A stretch of 6,637 bases of DNA from Bacteroidota bacterium (lineage in GTDB: Bacteria > Bacteroidota > Bacteroidia > Bacteroidales > VadinHA17), in NCBI GenBank assembly GCA_030628785.1, contig DAOVQI010000185.1, forward strand, positions 1 through 6,637. Reading direction: 5' to 3'. How positions within the stretch are numbered: position 1 is the first letter of the stretch; every line of letters starts with the position of its first letter. A program made the translations under genes and the position numbers. The notes under the pieces were generated by a model, which was not told where the DNA came from, did no database searches, and was given only the letters and a program-made list of their open reading frames with translations. Below are positions 1-6,619 of this stretch, one piece after another.

Positions 1-1470
1 AACGGTTGTTCTGACCGGTCTGAAAATAACGACATCGAAAAGCCTAATATCCTATGGATCATTGCAGATGATCTTGGGGCAGATCTGGGATGTTATGGCA
101 CGCCTTTGGTGAAAACTCCCAACCTGGATAAATTGGCCAGCCAGGGTGCAAAATATACAAATCTTTTCACTGTGACCGCTGTTTGTTCACCAAGCCGGTC
201 ATCACTGATTACGGGTATGTATCCTGTAAGCATAGATTGCCATCAGCACCGGACTTACGATAAAAAACCATTGCCGGATGGGGTCAGGCCCGTTACCGAA
301 TACTTTCGTGAAGCGGGCTATTTTGTGAGTAACGGATCAGTAACAAACAGGGACAAACCGGGAAAACAAGATTATAATTTCATAGCTGAGAATATTTATG
401 ATGGAACGGACTGGACTCAACGGAATCCCGGTCAACCATTCTTTTCCCAGATCCAGATACACGGTCCACACCGCGAATTTCAAAGAGATCCGGAAAATCC
501 GGTTAATGCAGACAGTGTTATCTTACCACCGTACTATCCTGACAATCCTTTAGCCAGGCAGGATTGGGCTCTTTATCTTGAGAACGTACAGATTGTTGAC
601 CGGCAGGTCGGGGAGATTTTACAAAGGCTCGAAGATGAGGGTCTTGCCGACAGCACAGTGGTATTTTTTTTCGGTGACCAGGGCAGGCCTCATGTCAGGG
701 CTAAACAGTTTATGTATGACGGAGGTATTCATACCCCCTTAATCATCCGCTTGCCCCGTGAAATCCGCTCTCAGCAGAATGACGAAGTCATTTTTTCATG
801 GGGGTGGCCCGGACATATTAAACCGGGTTCGGTGGATAAACGTATGGTCAGCAATGTTGATCTTCCGGTTACGGCGTTGAAGATTGCCGGTATTGATCCA
901 CCTGATTATATTCAGGGGAAGGATTTTTTTAGCTTGGGCGCCAAAAAACGCGAAGCCATATTCGCTATGAGAGACCGGCGTGATGAAACAGTTGACAGGA
1001 TAAGATGTGTGAGGACCGAAAAGTATAAATATATAAGAAACTTTTATCCCGAACGGCCCTATACACAATTTAATGCCTACAAAAAACATCAATACCCAGT
1101 ACTAACTTTAATGCAGGTTCTTTATAAGCAGGGAAAACTCACACCGGTTCAGGCAAAGTTTATGGGACCTGACCGGCCAGCCGAGGAATTATATGATCTT
1201 GAAAAAGATCCATATGAAATCAATAACCTGGTTGACGATCCGTGTTATAAAGACATACTTGCCAGATTACGATCTAAACTGGATATCTGGCTTGAAGAAG
1301 CAGATAGAGGAACTTATCCGGAAGACCCGGAAGAAATAAAATTCTGGGACTCAACTCAAAAAAAGAATTTTGAAGCAAGAATGAAAAGACGGGGATTATC
1401 AACAGGTATTACTGACGAAGACTTCTTGAAATATTGGGAGGAATATCTTGTGCCTACTATTAAAAAATAA
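1..1470 (+). CDS. Sulfatase, formylglycine-dependent (S1 type), 5'-partial, probable lipoprotein
   Basis: Hydrolyses sulfate esters, probably on a polysaccharide, outside the cytoplasm. The frame is open from base 1, giving 489 visible residues; the true start lies upstream. A GTG at 106 is not the start, because the conserved PNILWIIADD block with metal-binding Asp23-Asp24 lies before it. Residues 2-4 read G-C-S followed by a polar stretch, as after a lipobox, so the mature protein may be a lipoprotein anchored at Cys3 (inference). Cys62 in CSPSR is the residue that a sulfatase-maturing enzyme converts to formylglycine. HGPH (His154, His157), GDQG (Asp226, Gln227), Lys235 and the YDGGIHTPLI stretch are further active-site blocks. 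Gln227 stands where Asn or His is usual. The C-terminal ELYDLEKDPYEINNL segment is typical of S1 sulfatases. The N-terminal half recalls SGSH-like (S1_8) enzymes, but the substrate cannot be read from sequence. The next gene follows after 22 nt. Confidence 0.93.
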   Translation, partial: NGCSDRSENNDIEKPNILWIIADDLGADLGCYGTPLVKTPNLDKLASQGAKYTNLFTVTAVCSPSRSSLITGMYPVSIDCHQHRTYDKKPLPDGVRPVTEYFREAGYFVSNGSVTNRDKPGKQDYNFIAENIYDGTDWTQRNPGQPFFSQIQIHGPHREFQRDPENPVNADSVILPPYYPDNPLARQDWALYLENVQIVDRQVGEILQRLEDEGLADSTVVFFFGDQGRPHVRAKQFMYDGGIHTPLIIRLPREIRSQQNDEVIFSWGWPGHIKPGSVDKRMVSNVDLPVTALKIAGIDPPDYIQGKDFFSLGAKKREAIFAMRDRRDETVDRIRCVRTEKYKYIRNFYPERPYTQFNAYKKHQYPVLTLMQVLYKQGKLTPVQAKFMGPDRPAEELYDLEKDPYEINNLVDDPCYKDILARLRSKLDIWLEEADRGTYPEDPEEIKFWDSTQKKNFEARMKRRGLSTGITDEDFLKYWEEYLVPTIKK

Positions 1471-1492
1471 GCAAATATTAAAATTCAATAAT

Positions 1493-2599
1493 ATGAATAA
1501 ACATGTTTTTTGCATGTTGTTTCTTTTGGTATTATTTACTGCTTTTTGGCAAAAGCCGGTAAGTTTGCAGCACAACGAACCTTCTACAGTTGTATCAATC
1601 CACGAAGATAAATTCTATATTAATGATAAACTTACCTATCAGGGTCGCATATGGAATGGTCATAATATTCAGGGACTTTTATTCAATGCACGGTTGGTGC
1701 AGGGGATTTTTGATGACCTGAATCCTGAAACCTCTTATCGCTGGGTTTACCCCGATACAAAAACATGGGATCCGGAACGCAACACAAATGAATTTGTTGA
1801 AAATATGGCTGAATGGAAGCGTTATGGATTGCTTGGCTTTACAATCAATTTGCAGGGAGGAAGCCCTGAGGGTTATTCCCATAATCAACCCTGGTTTAAC
1901 TCAGCAATTACCGAAGAAGGAGAATTGAGACCTGAATACATGAAAAGACTGGAAAAGATCATGGACCGGGCGAACGAACTCAGAATGATACCAATTCTGG
2001 GTATCTTTTATTTTGGGCAGGACCAGAGGTTAAAGGATGAAAATGCTGTTATCAGCGCTGTTGATAATACAGTAAACTGGTTGTTTGATCATGATTATCA
2101 TCATGTGCTCATTGAAATAAACAACGAGTGCAATGTGAGATACGATCACGAAATCCTTCGTCCCGAACGAGTCCATGAATTAATCGAAAGGGTTAAAAAT
2201 ACATTACGAAATGGTCAACGGTATTTGGTTAGTACCAGTTATGGAGGTAATACTATACCCGGTCAAAATGTTGTTAAGTCAGCCGATTTTCTCCTGCTGC
2301 ACGGAAATGGCATTTCCGACCCAAACCGGATCGTTGAATTGGTTTATGAAACACGGAATCTCGAGGGATATAAATCAATGCCCATTCTCTTTAATGAAGA
2401 TGATCACTATGATTTTGATAAATCACTGAACAATTTTGTTTCTGCAATCAGTTCCTATGCTTCATGGGGCTATTTTGATTATCGCAGAAAAGGAGAGGAT
2501 TATCACGAGGGCTTCCAATCTGTTCCTGTTGATTGGAGCATTTCCTCGGAAAGAAAAAAGAACTTTTTTAATAAACTTAAGGAAATTACTGGTTATTAG
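1493..2599 (+). CDS. Secreted TIM-barrel glycosidase-like protein, clan GH-A-like, family not recognised
   Basis: Predicted 368-residue exported protein. I chose ATG 1493 over an in-frame TTG at 1448 because the ATG is directly followed by a signal peptide (MNK, then hydrophobic residues about 5-18) and avoids overlapping the sulfatase. No Shine-Dalgarno sequence is visible. The mature part opens with a short beta segment (FYINDKLTYQGRIW), then alternating strands and helices, as in a (beta/alpha)8 barrel. LIEINNECN places Glu212 after Asn-Asn, like the acid/base at the end of strand 4 in clan GH-A. ILFNEDDHY places Glu302 as a plausible strand-7 nucleophile 90 residues later, and His270 lies between them in LLLHGN. 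The retaining glycosidase role is inferred from this geometry. I cannot assign a CAZy family or substrate; GH5-like and GH140/DUF4038-like proteins are the nearest analogies. It is probably cotranscribed with the sulfatase, suggesting a shared polysaccharide substrate. Confidence 0.75.
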   Translation: MNKHVFCMLFLLVLFTAFWQKPVSLQHNEPSTVVSIHEDKFYINDKLTYQGRIWNGHNIQGLLFNARLVQGIFDDLNPETSYRWVYPDTKTWDPERNTNEFVENMAEWKRYGLLGFTINLQGGSPEGYSHNQPWFNSAITEEGELRPEYMKRLEKIMDRANELRMIPILGIFYFGQDQRLKDENAVISAVDNTVNWLFDHDYHHVLIEINNECNVRYDHEILRPERVHELIERVKNTLRNGQRYLVSTSYGGNTIPGQNVVKSADFLLLHGNGISDPNRIVELVYETRNLEGYKSMPILFNEDDHYDFDKSLNNFVSAISSYASWGYFDYRRKGEDYHEGFQSVPVDWSISSERKKNFFNKLKEITGY

Positions 2600-2693
2600 A
2601 GGTTGTAATGAAAAATGTTATAATAAATACTACACTGATTTTTTTAATTTTAAAAATAAGTGTTAAATTTACACTTGTTAAAATAAGAATAAA
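2600..2693 (+). promoter_or_regulatory. AT-rich intergenic region, likely promoter of the isomerase-araD-GH51 genes
   Basis: This gap is clearly longer than the 22-nt and 5-nt gaps between other neighbours and is very AT-rich, so it is a natural place for a promoter. TAAATTTA (2664-2671) and TACACTTG (2670-2677) each differ by one base from the Bacteroidota -7 element TAnnTTTG, but I see no TTTG at the expected -33 distance, so the promoter is not firmly located. An A/T-only inverted repeat (TTTTTA 2641-2646, TAAAAA 2651-2656) is too weak to call a terminator for the upstream genes. Confidence 0.35.
2658..2676. promoter_or_regulatory. Imperfect 19-bp palindrome, candidate operator
   Basis: AAGTGTTAAATTTACACTT reads the same on both strands except for one mismatched pair (positions 7 and 13 of the motif) around a single central base. 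It ends 17 nt before the ATG of the isomerase gene and overlaps the candidate -7 elements, a position suited to repression. Its length and symmetry suit a dimeric regulator. Arabinose genes in Bacteroides are known to be controlled by AraR, a Nudix-related repressor binding palindromic sites, but I cannot confirm that this sequence matches that motif. Confidence 0.4.
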
Positions 2694-4175
2694 ATGAATA
2701 ACTTACCAACAATCAATGCGGGAATTGTTGCCGTTAGTCGTGACTGTTTCCCAATCGAATTATCCAGGGAGCGCAGGAAAAAAGTTATTAATGAATGTAA
2801 GAACAAAAAGCTGCAAATTACCGAGGTAGAGACAATCGTTGAGAATGAGACGGATGTGATGAATGCATTGAAGGAAATTGACAAGAAAGATATTAATGCA
2901 TTAGTTATTTACCTGGGTAACTTTGGGCCTGAAGGCCCCCTGTCAATGCTTGCACAGAAATTTGACGGTCCGGTTATGATGGTTGCCGCTGCTGAAGAAT
3001 CGGGTAAAGACCTGTTTGGCGGTAGGGGCGATGCTTATTGCGGCTTGTTGAGCGCATCCTATAACACCGGTTTGAGGAATGTCCGGCTGTATTTGCCGGA
3101 ATATCCGGTTGGAATGCCGGATGAGATTGCCGGAAAAATAGAAGAATTCATCCCTGTTGCCAGGGTGATTCTTGGTCTGAAAAAGCTAAAGATATTCTCT
3201 TTCGGGCCACGGCCGCAGGATTTTTATACCTGCCATGCACCCATAAAGCCTCTTTTTAACCTTGGGGTTGAGGTAATGGAAAACAGCGAACTGGATCTGT
3301 ATGAGCTTTACACTGCGACAAAAGAAAATCCGGAAATACCTGTGGTTATAAAGGATATGGAAAAGGAACTGGGTGAAGGAAACCATTTTCCGGGAGTCCT
3401 GCCAAAACTTGCCCGGTATGAAGTGACGTTAAAAAATTTCATGGAAAAAAACCTGGGTGCCTCCGAATTTGGAGTCTTTGCCAATAAATGCTGGCCCGCT
3501 TTCCAGACCAGCTTTGGTTTCGTACCCTGTTATGTAAATTCAAGGTTTGCCACCAGGGGTATACCTGTTTCCTGCGAAAGTGATATTTATGGTGCACTTA
3601 GTGAATATATGCTGACTTGCGCGACCGAGTTACCTGCTACTTTGTTGGATATCAATAATACTGTGCCTTACGATATGTATGAAGAAGCAAGGGATATTAT
3701 TGGAGATTATACGCCCCATGATCTGTTTATGGGGTTTCATTGCGGGAATACATCAGGTTCATGTATGGCTGATAAAGCCATGAAATATCAGTTAATTATG
3801 CACAGGCTGCTGGAACCGGATAAGGAACCGGATATTACGAGAGGCACTCTTGAAGGAACAATTAAAGCAGGAGATATAACTATATTCCGGTTACAAAGCA
3901 CCGCTGAAACTGAACTTAAATCGTATGTGGCTGAAGGCGAAGTTCTGAATATCAATCCAAAATCATTTGGAAGCATCGGTGTATTTGCTGTGAAGGAGAT
4001 GGGCAGGTTCTATCGTTATGTAATGCTCGAAAAAAAGTTTCCTCATCATACAGCTGTTGGATTTAATCATACCGGAAAAACCCTGTTTGCAGCCATGAAT
4101 ATGCTTGGGGTAGAGGATATATCCTTCAATCAGCCTGGCGGGATGATGTATAAAACGGAAAATCCATTTAAATAA
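2694..4175 (+). CDS. L-fucose/L-arabinose isomerase family protein (FucI-type), probable L-arabinose isomerase
   Basis: Cytosolic 493-residue aldose-ketose isomerase of the FucI/AraA superfamily; no signal peptide or membrane segment. Superfamily members use a divalent metal to interconvert an aldose and its 2-ketose. Apparent metal ligands are Glu295 in SCESDIYGAL, Asp319 in LLDINNT and His451 or His452 in FPHHTAVGF. The 24-residue Glu-Asp spacing equals that of E. coli FucI (Glu337, Asp361). GFHCGN with His349 is another conserved-looking active-site block. The N-terminal half (about 1-170) has alternating strands and helices as expected for the substrate-binding domains. It is shorter than E. 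coli FucI (about 590 residues) and does not look like classical AraA; it fits the FucI-like COG2407 group. The downstream neighbours are araD and an arabinofuranosidase, so L-arabinose to L-ribulose is the likeliest reaction. L-fucose, D-arabinose or another sugar remains possible. ATG 2694 lies in an AT-rich leader, typical of the rest of the window. Confidence 0.85.
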   Translation: MNNLPTINAGIVAVSRDCFPIELSRERRKKVINECKNKKLQITEVETIVENETDVMNALKEIDKKDINALVIYLGNFGPEGPLSMLAQKFDGPVMMVAAAEESGKDLFGGRGDAYCGLLSASYNTGLRNVRLYLPEYPVGMPDEIAGKIEEFIPVARVILGLKKLKIFSFGPRPQDFYTCHAPIKPLFNLGVEVMENSELDLYELYTATKENPEIPVVIKDMEKELGEGNHFPGVLPKLARYEVTLKNFMEKNLGASEFGVFANKCWPAFQTSFGFVPCYVNSRFATRGIPVSCESDIYGALSEYMLTCATELPATLLDINNTVPYDMYEEARDIIGDYTPHDLFMGFHCGNTSGSCMADKAMKYQLIMHRLLEPDKEPDITRGTLEGTIKAGDITIFRLQSTAETELKSYVAEGEVLNINPKSFGSIGVFAVKEMGRFYRYVMLEKKFPHHTAVGFNHTGKTLFAAMNMLGVEDISFNQPGGMMYKTENPFK

Positions 4176-4337
4176 TCAGGGAACTGACATCGTCCGGCTT
4201 GCCGGACTGCCTGTCCGATCGTATGGGCGGGAAATTTAATAGACAGCCAATTCATTGGCTGGTTGGAAAAGAGCAAAACAACCAGTCGTCCCGTTAGGGA
4301 CTGAAAGGTATGGAGGAACCAATAAACCAAAAATCCT
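4176..4337 (+). repeat. Hairpin-rich intergenic element between isomerase and araD, REP-like
   Basis: A 162-nt spacer visibly richer in G and C than the other gaps, carrying five successive inverted repeats. H1: GTCCGGC/GCCGGAC, 4192-4207, 2-nt loop. H2: CCTGTCC (4210-4216) with GGGCGGG (4225-4231), pairing as RNA with two G-U pairs. H3: CAGCCAAT/ATTGGCTG, 4244-4261. H4: CTGGTTG (4259-4265) with CAACCAG (4279-4285), sharing three bases with H3. H5: GTCCC/GGGAC, 4288-4301, loop GTTA. The H5 block with its flank resembles palindromic repeats I associate with dispersed copies in Bacteroidota genomes (recollection, not a search). None of the hairpins has a clean U-tract, so a simple terminator is unlikely. 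It could be a dispersed repeat, an mRNA-stabilising or processing element, or an attenuator. No protein gene is supported here. Confidence 0.6.
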
Positions 4338-5033
4338 ATGCTTGAACAATTGAAATATGAGGTTTTCCAGGCCAACCTTTCCCTTGTTGACCACGGACTT
4401 GTGATCTTTACCTGGGGCAATGTTAGTGCAATCGACAGAAGTAAAAATTTAGTCGTGATAAAACCCAGTGGCGTATCCAGCGAAAAAATGAAACCAGGGG
4501 ATATGGTAGTGGTTGATTTGGAAGGAAACATCGTTGAAGGAAAATTAAAACCTTCCTCTGATACACCAACCCATATTTATCTTTATAAACATTTTAAGGA
4601 CATCGGGGGGATCGTTCACACCCATTCCGAATGGGCTACAAGCTGGGCACAGGCAGGGAAATCAATACCTGCATTGGGAACAACACATGCCGACTATTTT
4701 TATGGTGATATACCCTGCTCAAGACCTCTAACCCGACAGGAAATTAAAGGGGAATATGAAAAAGAAACTGGCAAAGTCATTGTAGAAACCTTTTCTGATA
4801 TCGATCCTTTGGATATACCGGGCGTTCTTGTACATAGTCATGGCCCTTTTTCCTGGGGCACAGATGCTTCTGATGCCGTACACAATGCTGTAGTATTGGA
4901 GGAAGTTGCAAAATTAGCCCTTCACACCCTGATGATTGAAAAAAAACCAGATTTCGATCGTGTTTTACTTGAAAAACACTATTCCCGTAAGCATGGCCAG
5001 AAGGCCTATTATGGGCAGAAGAAAAAAAAGTAA
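4338..5033 (+). CDS. araD: L-ribulose-5-phosphate 4-epimerase
   Basis: Cytosolic, zinc-dependent class II aldolase-fold enzyme converting L-ribulose 5-phosphate to D-xylulose 5-phosphate, the last step of the isomerase-kinase-epimerase arabinose pathway. At 231 residues it matches the length of E. coli AraD and aligns by eye over its full length. Zinc ligands are His94 and His96 in VHTHSEW and His168 in VHSHGPF. Asp119 in THADYFYG and Tyr225 in AYYGQ correspond to the E. coli catalytic pair Asp120 and Tyr229. SSDTPTH carries the conserved phosphate-binding region. The epimerase-specific THADYFYG and HNAVVLEEVA stretches favour AraD over fuculose-phosphate aldolase. ATG 4338 is the first in-frame start after a TAA at 4323. 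A GGAGG at 4312-4316 is 21 nt away, too far for a normal ribosome-binding site. The protein ends in a four-lysine tail after the usual YYGQ end, encoded by an A-run. The GH51 gene follows after 5 nt. Confidence 0.96.
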   Translation: MLEQLKYEVFQANLSLVDHGLVIFTWGNVSAIDRSKNLVVIKPSGVSSEKMKPGDMVVVDLEGNIVEGKLKPSSDTPTHIYLYKHFKDIGGIVHTHSEWATSWAQAGKSIPALGTTHADYFYGDIPCSRPLTRQEIKGEYEKETGKVIVETFSDIDPLDIPGVLVHSHGPFSWGTDASDAVHNAVVLEEVAKLALHTLMIEKKPDFDRVLLEKHYSRKHGQKAYYGQKKKK

Positions 5034-5038
5034 ATCAA

Positions 5039-6607
5039 ATGAAAAAGTTAAAAACATTCCCATTACTTTTTTTAGTTATATGTTTTGCACATGAGGATTT
5101 ATGTTCTCAGGAGAATAAACAAAAGCAAAATGAAATAGTTATCAATGCCGACTTTGGAAAGTATAAAATCAGCAGGCATATTTACGGTCATTTTGCAGAA
5201 CACCTGGGTCGATGTATTTACGGTGGAATATGGGTGGGTCCTGATTCACCCATTCCCAATACCAGGGGTATCAGGAATGATGTTGTCACAGCTCTTAAGG
5301 ATTTATACATTCCAAACTTACGCTGGCCCGGCGGTTGTTTTGCAGATACGTACCACTGGAAGGATGGAATAGGCCCAAGGAAAGATCGGCCCTCCATTGT
5401 TAATGTACATTGGGGCGGCGTTACTGAAGATAATAGTTTTGGAACCCATGAATTCATGGACCTTTGCGAACAACTTGGTTGTGATGCATATATTACCGGA
5501 AATCTGGGCAGCGGCACCGTTCAGGAAATGGCGGAATGGGTTGAATATCTTACTTCAAATTCAGAAAGCCCAATGACAAGTTTAAGGAAAAAAAATGGCA
5601 GGGAGGAACCGTGGAAAGTAAGATTCTGGGGCCTGGGTAACGAAAACTGGGGCTGTGGAGGAAATATGACCCCTGAATTTTACGCCGATTTGATGCGTAG
5701 GTATTCCACCTATTGCAAAAATCTTGGAGGAAACAAACTTGTGAAGATAGCTTGCGGACCCAATGGTTCAGATTTCAACTGGACAGAAGTATTGATGAAA
5801 GAACCGAAAAACAGGTGGATGATGCAGGGGCTTGCACTTCATTATTATACGGTTATGGATGGCTGGGGGCATAAGGGGTCTGCTACCGAATTTAATGAAT
5901 GGGAATGGATCTCCACCATGAATGCTACATTAAAAATGGAAGAACTGATCACTCGCCACTCCACAATTATGGATAAATATGATCCTGACACAAGGATAGG
6001 TTTATATGTTGATGAATGGGGAAACTGGTTCGATGTGGAACCTGGAACTGAACGGGGTTTTCTTTACCAGCAGAATAGTCTCAGGGATGCTGTAGTTGCA
6101 GCCGTTAACCTGAACATTTTCAATAATCACTGCGATCGCGTAAAAATGGCGAATATCGCCCAAACGGTAAATGTCCTTCAGGCCATGATCCTTACACGGA
6201 AAGAAAAAATAGTACTTACACCCTCTTATTATGTTTTCCGGATGTTCAAAGTACATCAGGATGCCACCATGATTCCGCTAACCCTGAAGTGTGAAGATTA
6301 CCGGTTTGAAGAAAAAAAGGTCACTGCTCTTTCGGCTTCAGCTTCCAGGAAAGAGGATGGAACAATTCATTTATCTCTGACGAATCTCAATCCAAATAAA
6401 CCCATTGACCTGAAATGTGAGATCCGTGGCAGTAAAGTATTTAAGGTGGACGGTGAAATATTGACAGCCCCCAATATGAATGATTATAATGATTTTGGCC
6501 AGAAGGAAGAGGTTTATCCGGTTGAATTTAAAGGAGCAAAGTTAAATGGTGAAACACTGATGATCCATTTACCCGCTAAATCAATAGTCGTGCTTGAACT
6601 TAAATGA
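5039..6607 (+). CDS. abfA: Alpha-L-arabinofuranosidase, family GH51, exported
   Basis: Retaining exo-enzyme releasing terminal alpha-L-arabinofuranose from arabinan, arabinoxylan or arabinogalactan side chains. The 522-residue product starts with a signal peptide (MKKLK, hydrophobic residues about 7-17, probable cleavage near residues 22-25), so it should act in the periplasm or outside, unlike the cytosolic GH51 enzymes of many Firmicutes. The typical N-terminal block ISRHIYGHFAEHLGRCIYGG (residues about 44-63) is present, followed by LRWPGGCFADTYHW. The acid/base is Glu202 in GLGNENWGCGG and the nucleophile Glu326 in LYVDEWGNWF, 124 residues apart, as in GH51. NNHCDRVKMANIAQTVNVLQ leads into the C-terminal beta domain (about 400-522), and the gene is full length. 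ATG 5039 is 5 nt after the araD stop, so both are very likely on one mRNA. The symbol is the one generally used for the family; no close orthologue is claimed. Confidence 0.96.
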   Translation: MKKLKTFPLLFLVICFAHEDLCSQENKQKQNEIVINADFGKYKISRHIYGHFAEHLGRCIYGGIWVGPDSPIPNTRGIRNDVVTALKDLYIPNLRWPGGCFADTYHWKDGIGPRKDRPSIVNVHWGGVTEDNSFGTHEFMDLCEQLGCDAYITGNLGSGTVQEMAEWVEYLTSNSESPMTSLRKKNGREEPWKVRFWGLGNENWGCGGNMTPEFYADLMRRYSTYCKNLGGNKLVKIACGPNGSDFNWTEVLMKEPKNRWMMQGLALHYYTVMDGWGHKGSATEFNEWEWISTMNATLKMEELITRHSTIMDKYDPDTRIGLYVDEWGNWFDVEPGTERGFLYQQNSLRDAVVAAVNLNIFNNHCDRVKMANIAQTVNVLQAMILTRKEKIVLTPSYYVFRMFKVHQDATMIPLTLKCEDYRFEEKKVTALSASASRKEDGTIHLSLTNLNPNKPIDLKCEIRGSKVFKVDGEILTAPNMNDYNDFGQKEEVYPVEFKGAKLNGETLMIHLPAKSIVVLELK

Positions 6608-6619
6608 CGTGAGTTCGAG

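Noticed and set aside
796..1092. 98-codon reverse-strand frame inside the sulfatase
   Set aside because: It lies opposite conserved sulfatase sequence and has no recognisable protein features; a coding shadow.
1448..1492. Upstream TTG start for the GH-A-like gene
   Set aside because: It overlaps the sulfatase end and would put 15 residues, including several lysines and asparagines, before a signal peptide that starts cleanly at ATG 1493.
2925..2938. Perfect inverted repeat GGGCCT-GA-AGGCCC
   Set aside because: It lies inside the isomerase coding region and is explained by the Gly-Pro-Glu-Gly-Pro codons; there is no T-tract after it.
3085..3137. Several CCGG/GCCGGA repeats in a short stretch
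   Set aside because: They are irregularly spaced and encode normal isomerase residues, so codon coincidence is enough.
4192..4207. GC-rich hairpin as intrinsic terminator of the isomerase gene
   Set aside because: The 3' arm is followed by TGCCTGTCC rather than a T-run, so it lacks the second half of an intrinsic terminator.
4130..4531. 133-codon reverse-strand frame across the isomerase end, spacer and araD start
   Set aside because: It is antisense to two well-supported genes and to the hairpin spacer, and its translation shows no recognisable domain or signal.
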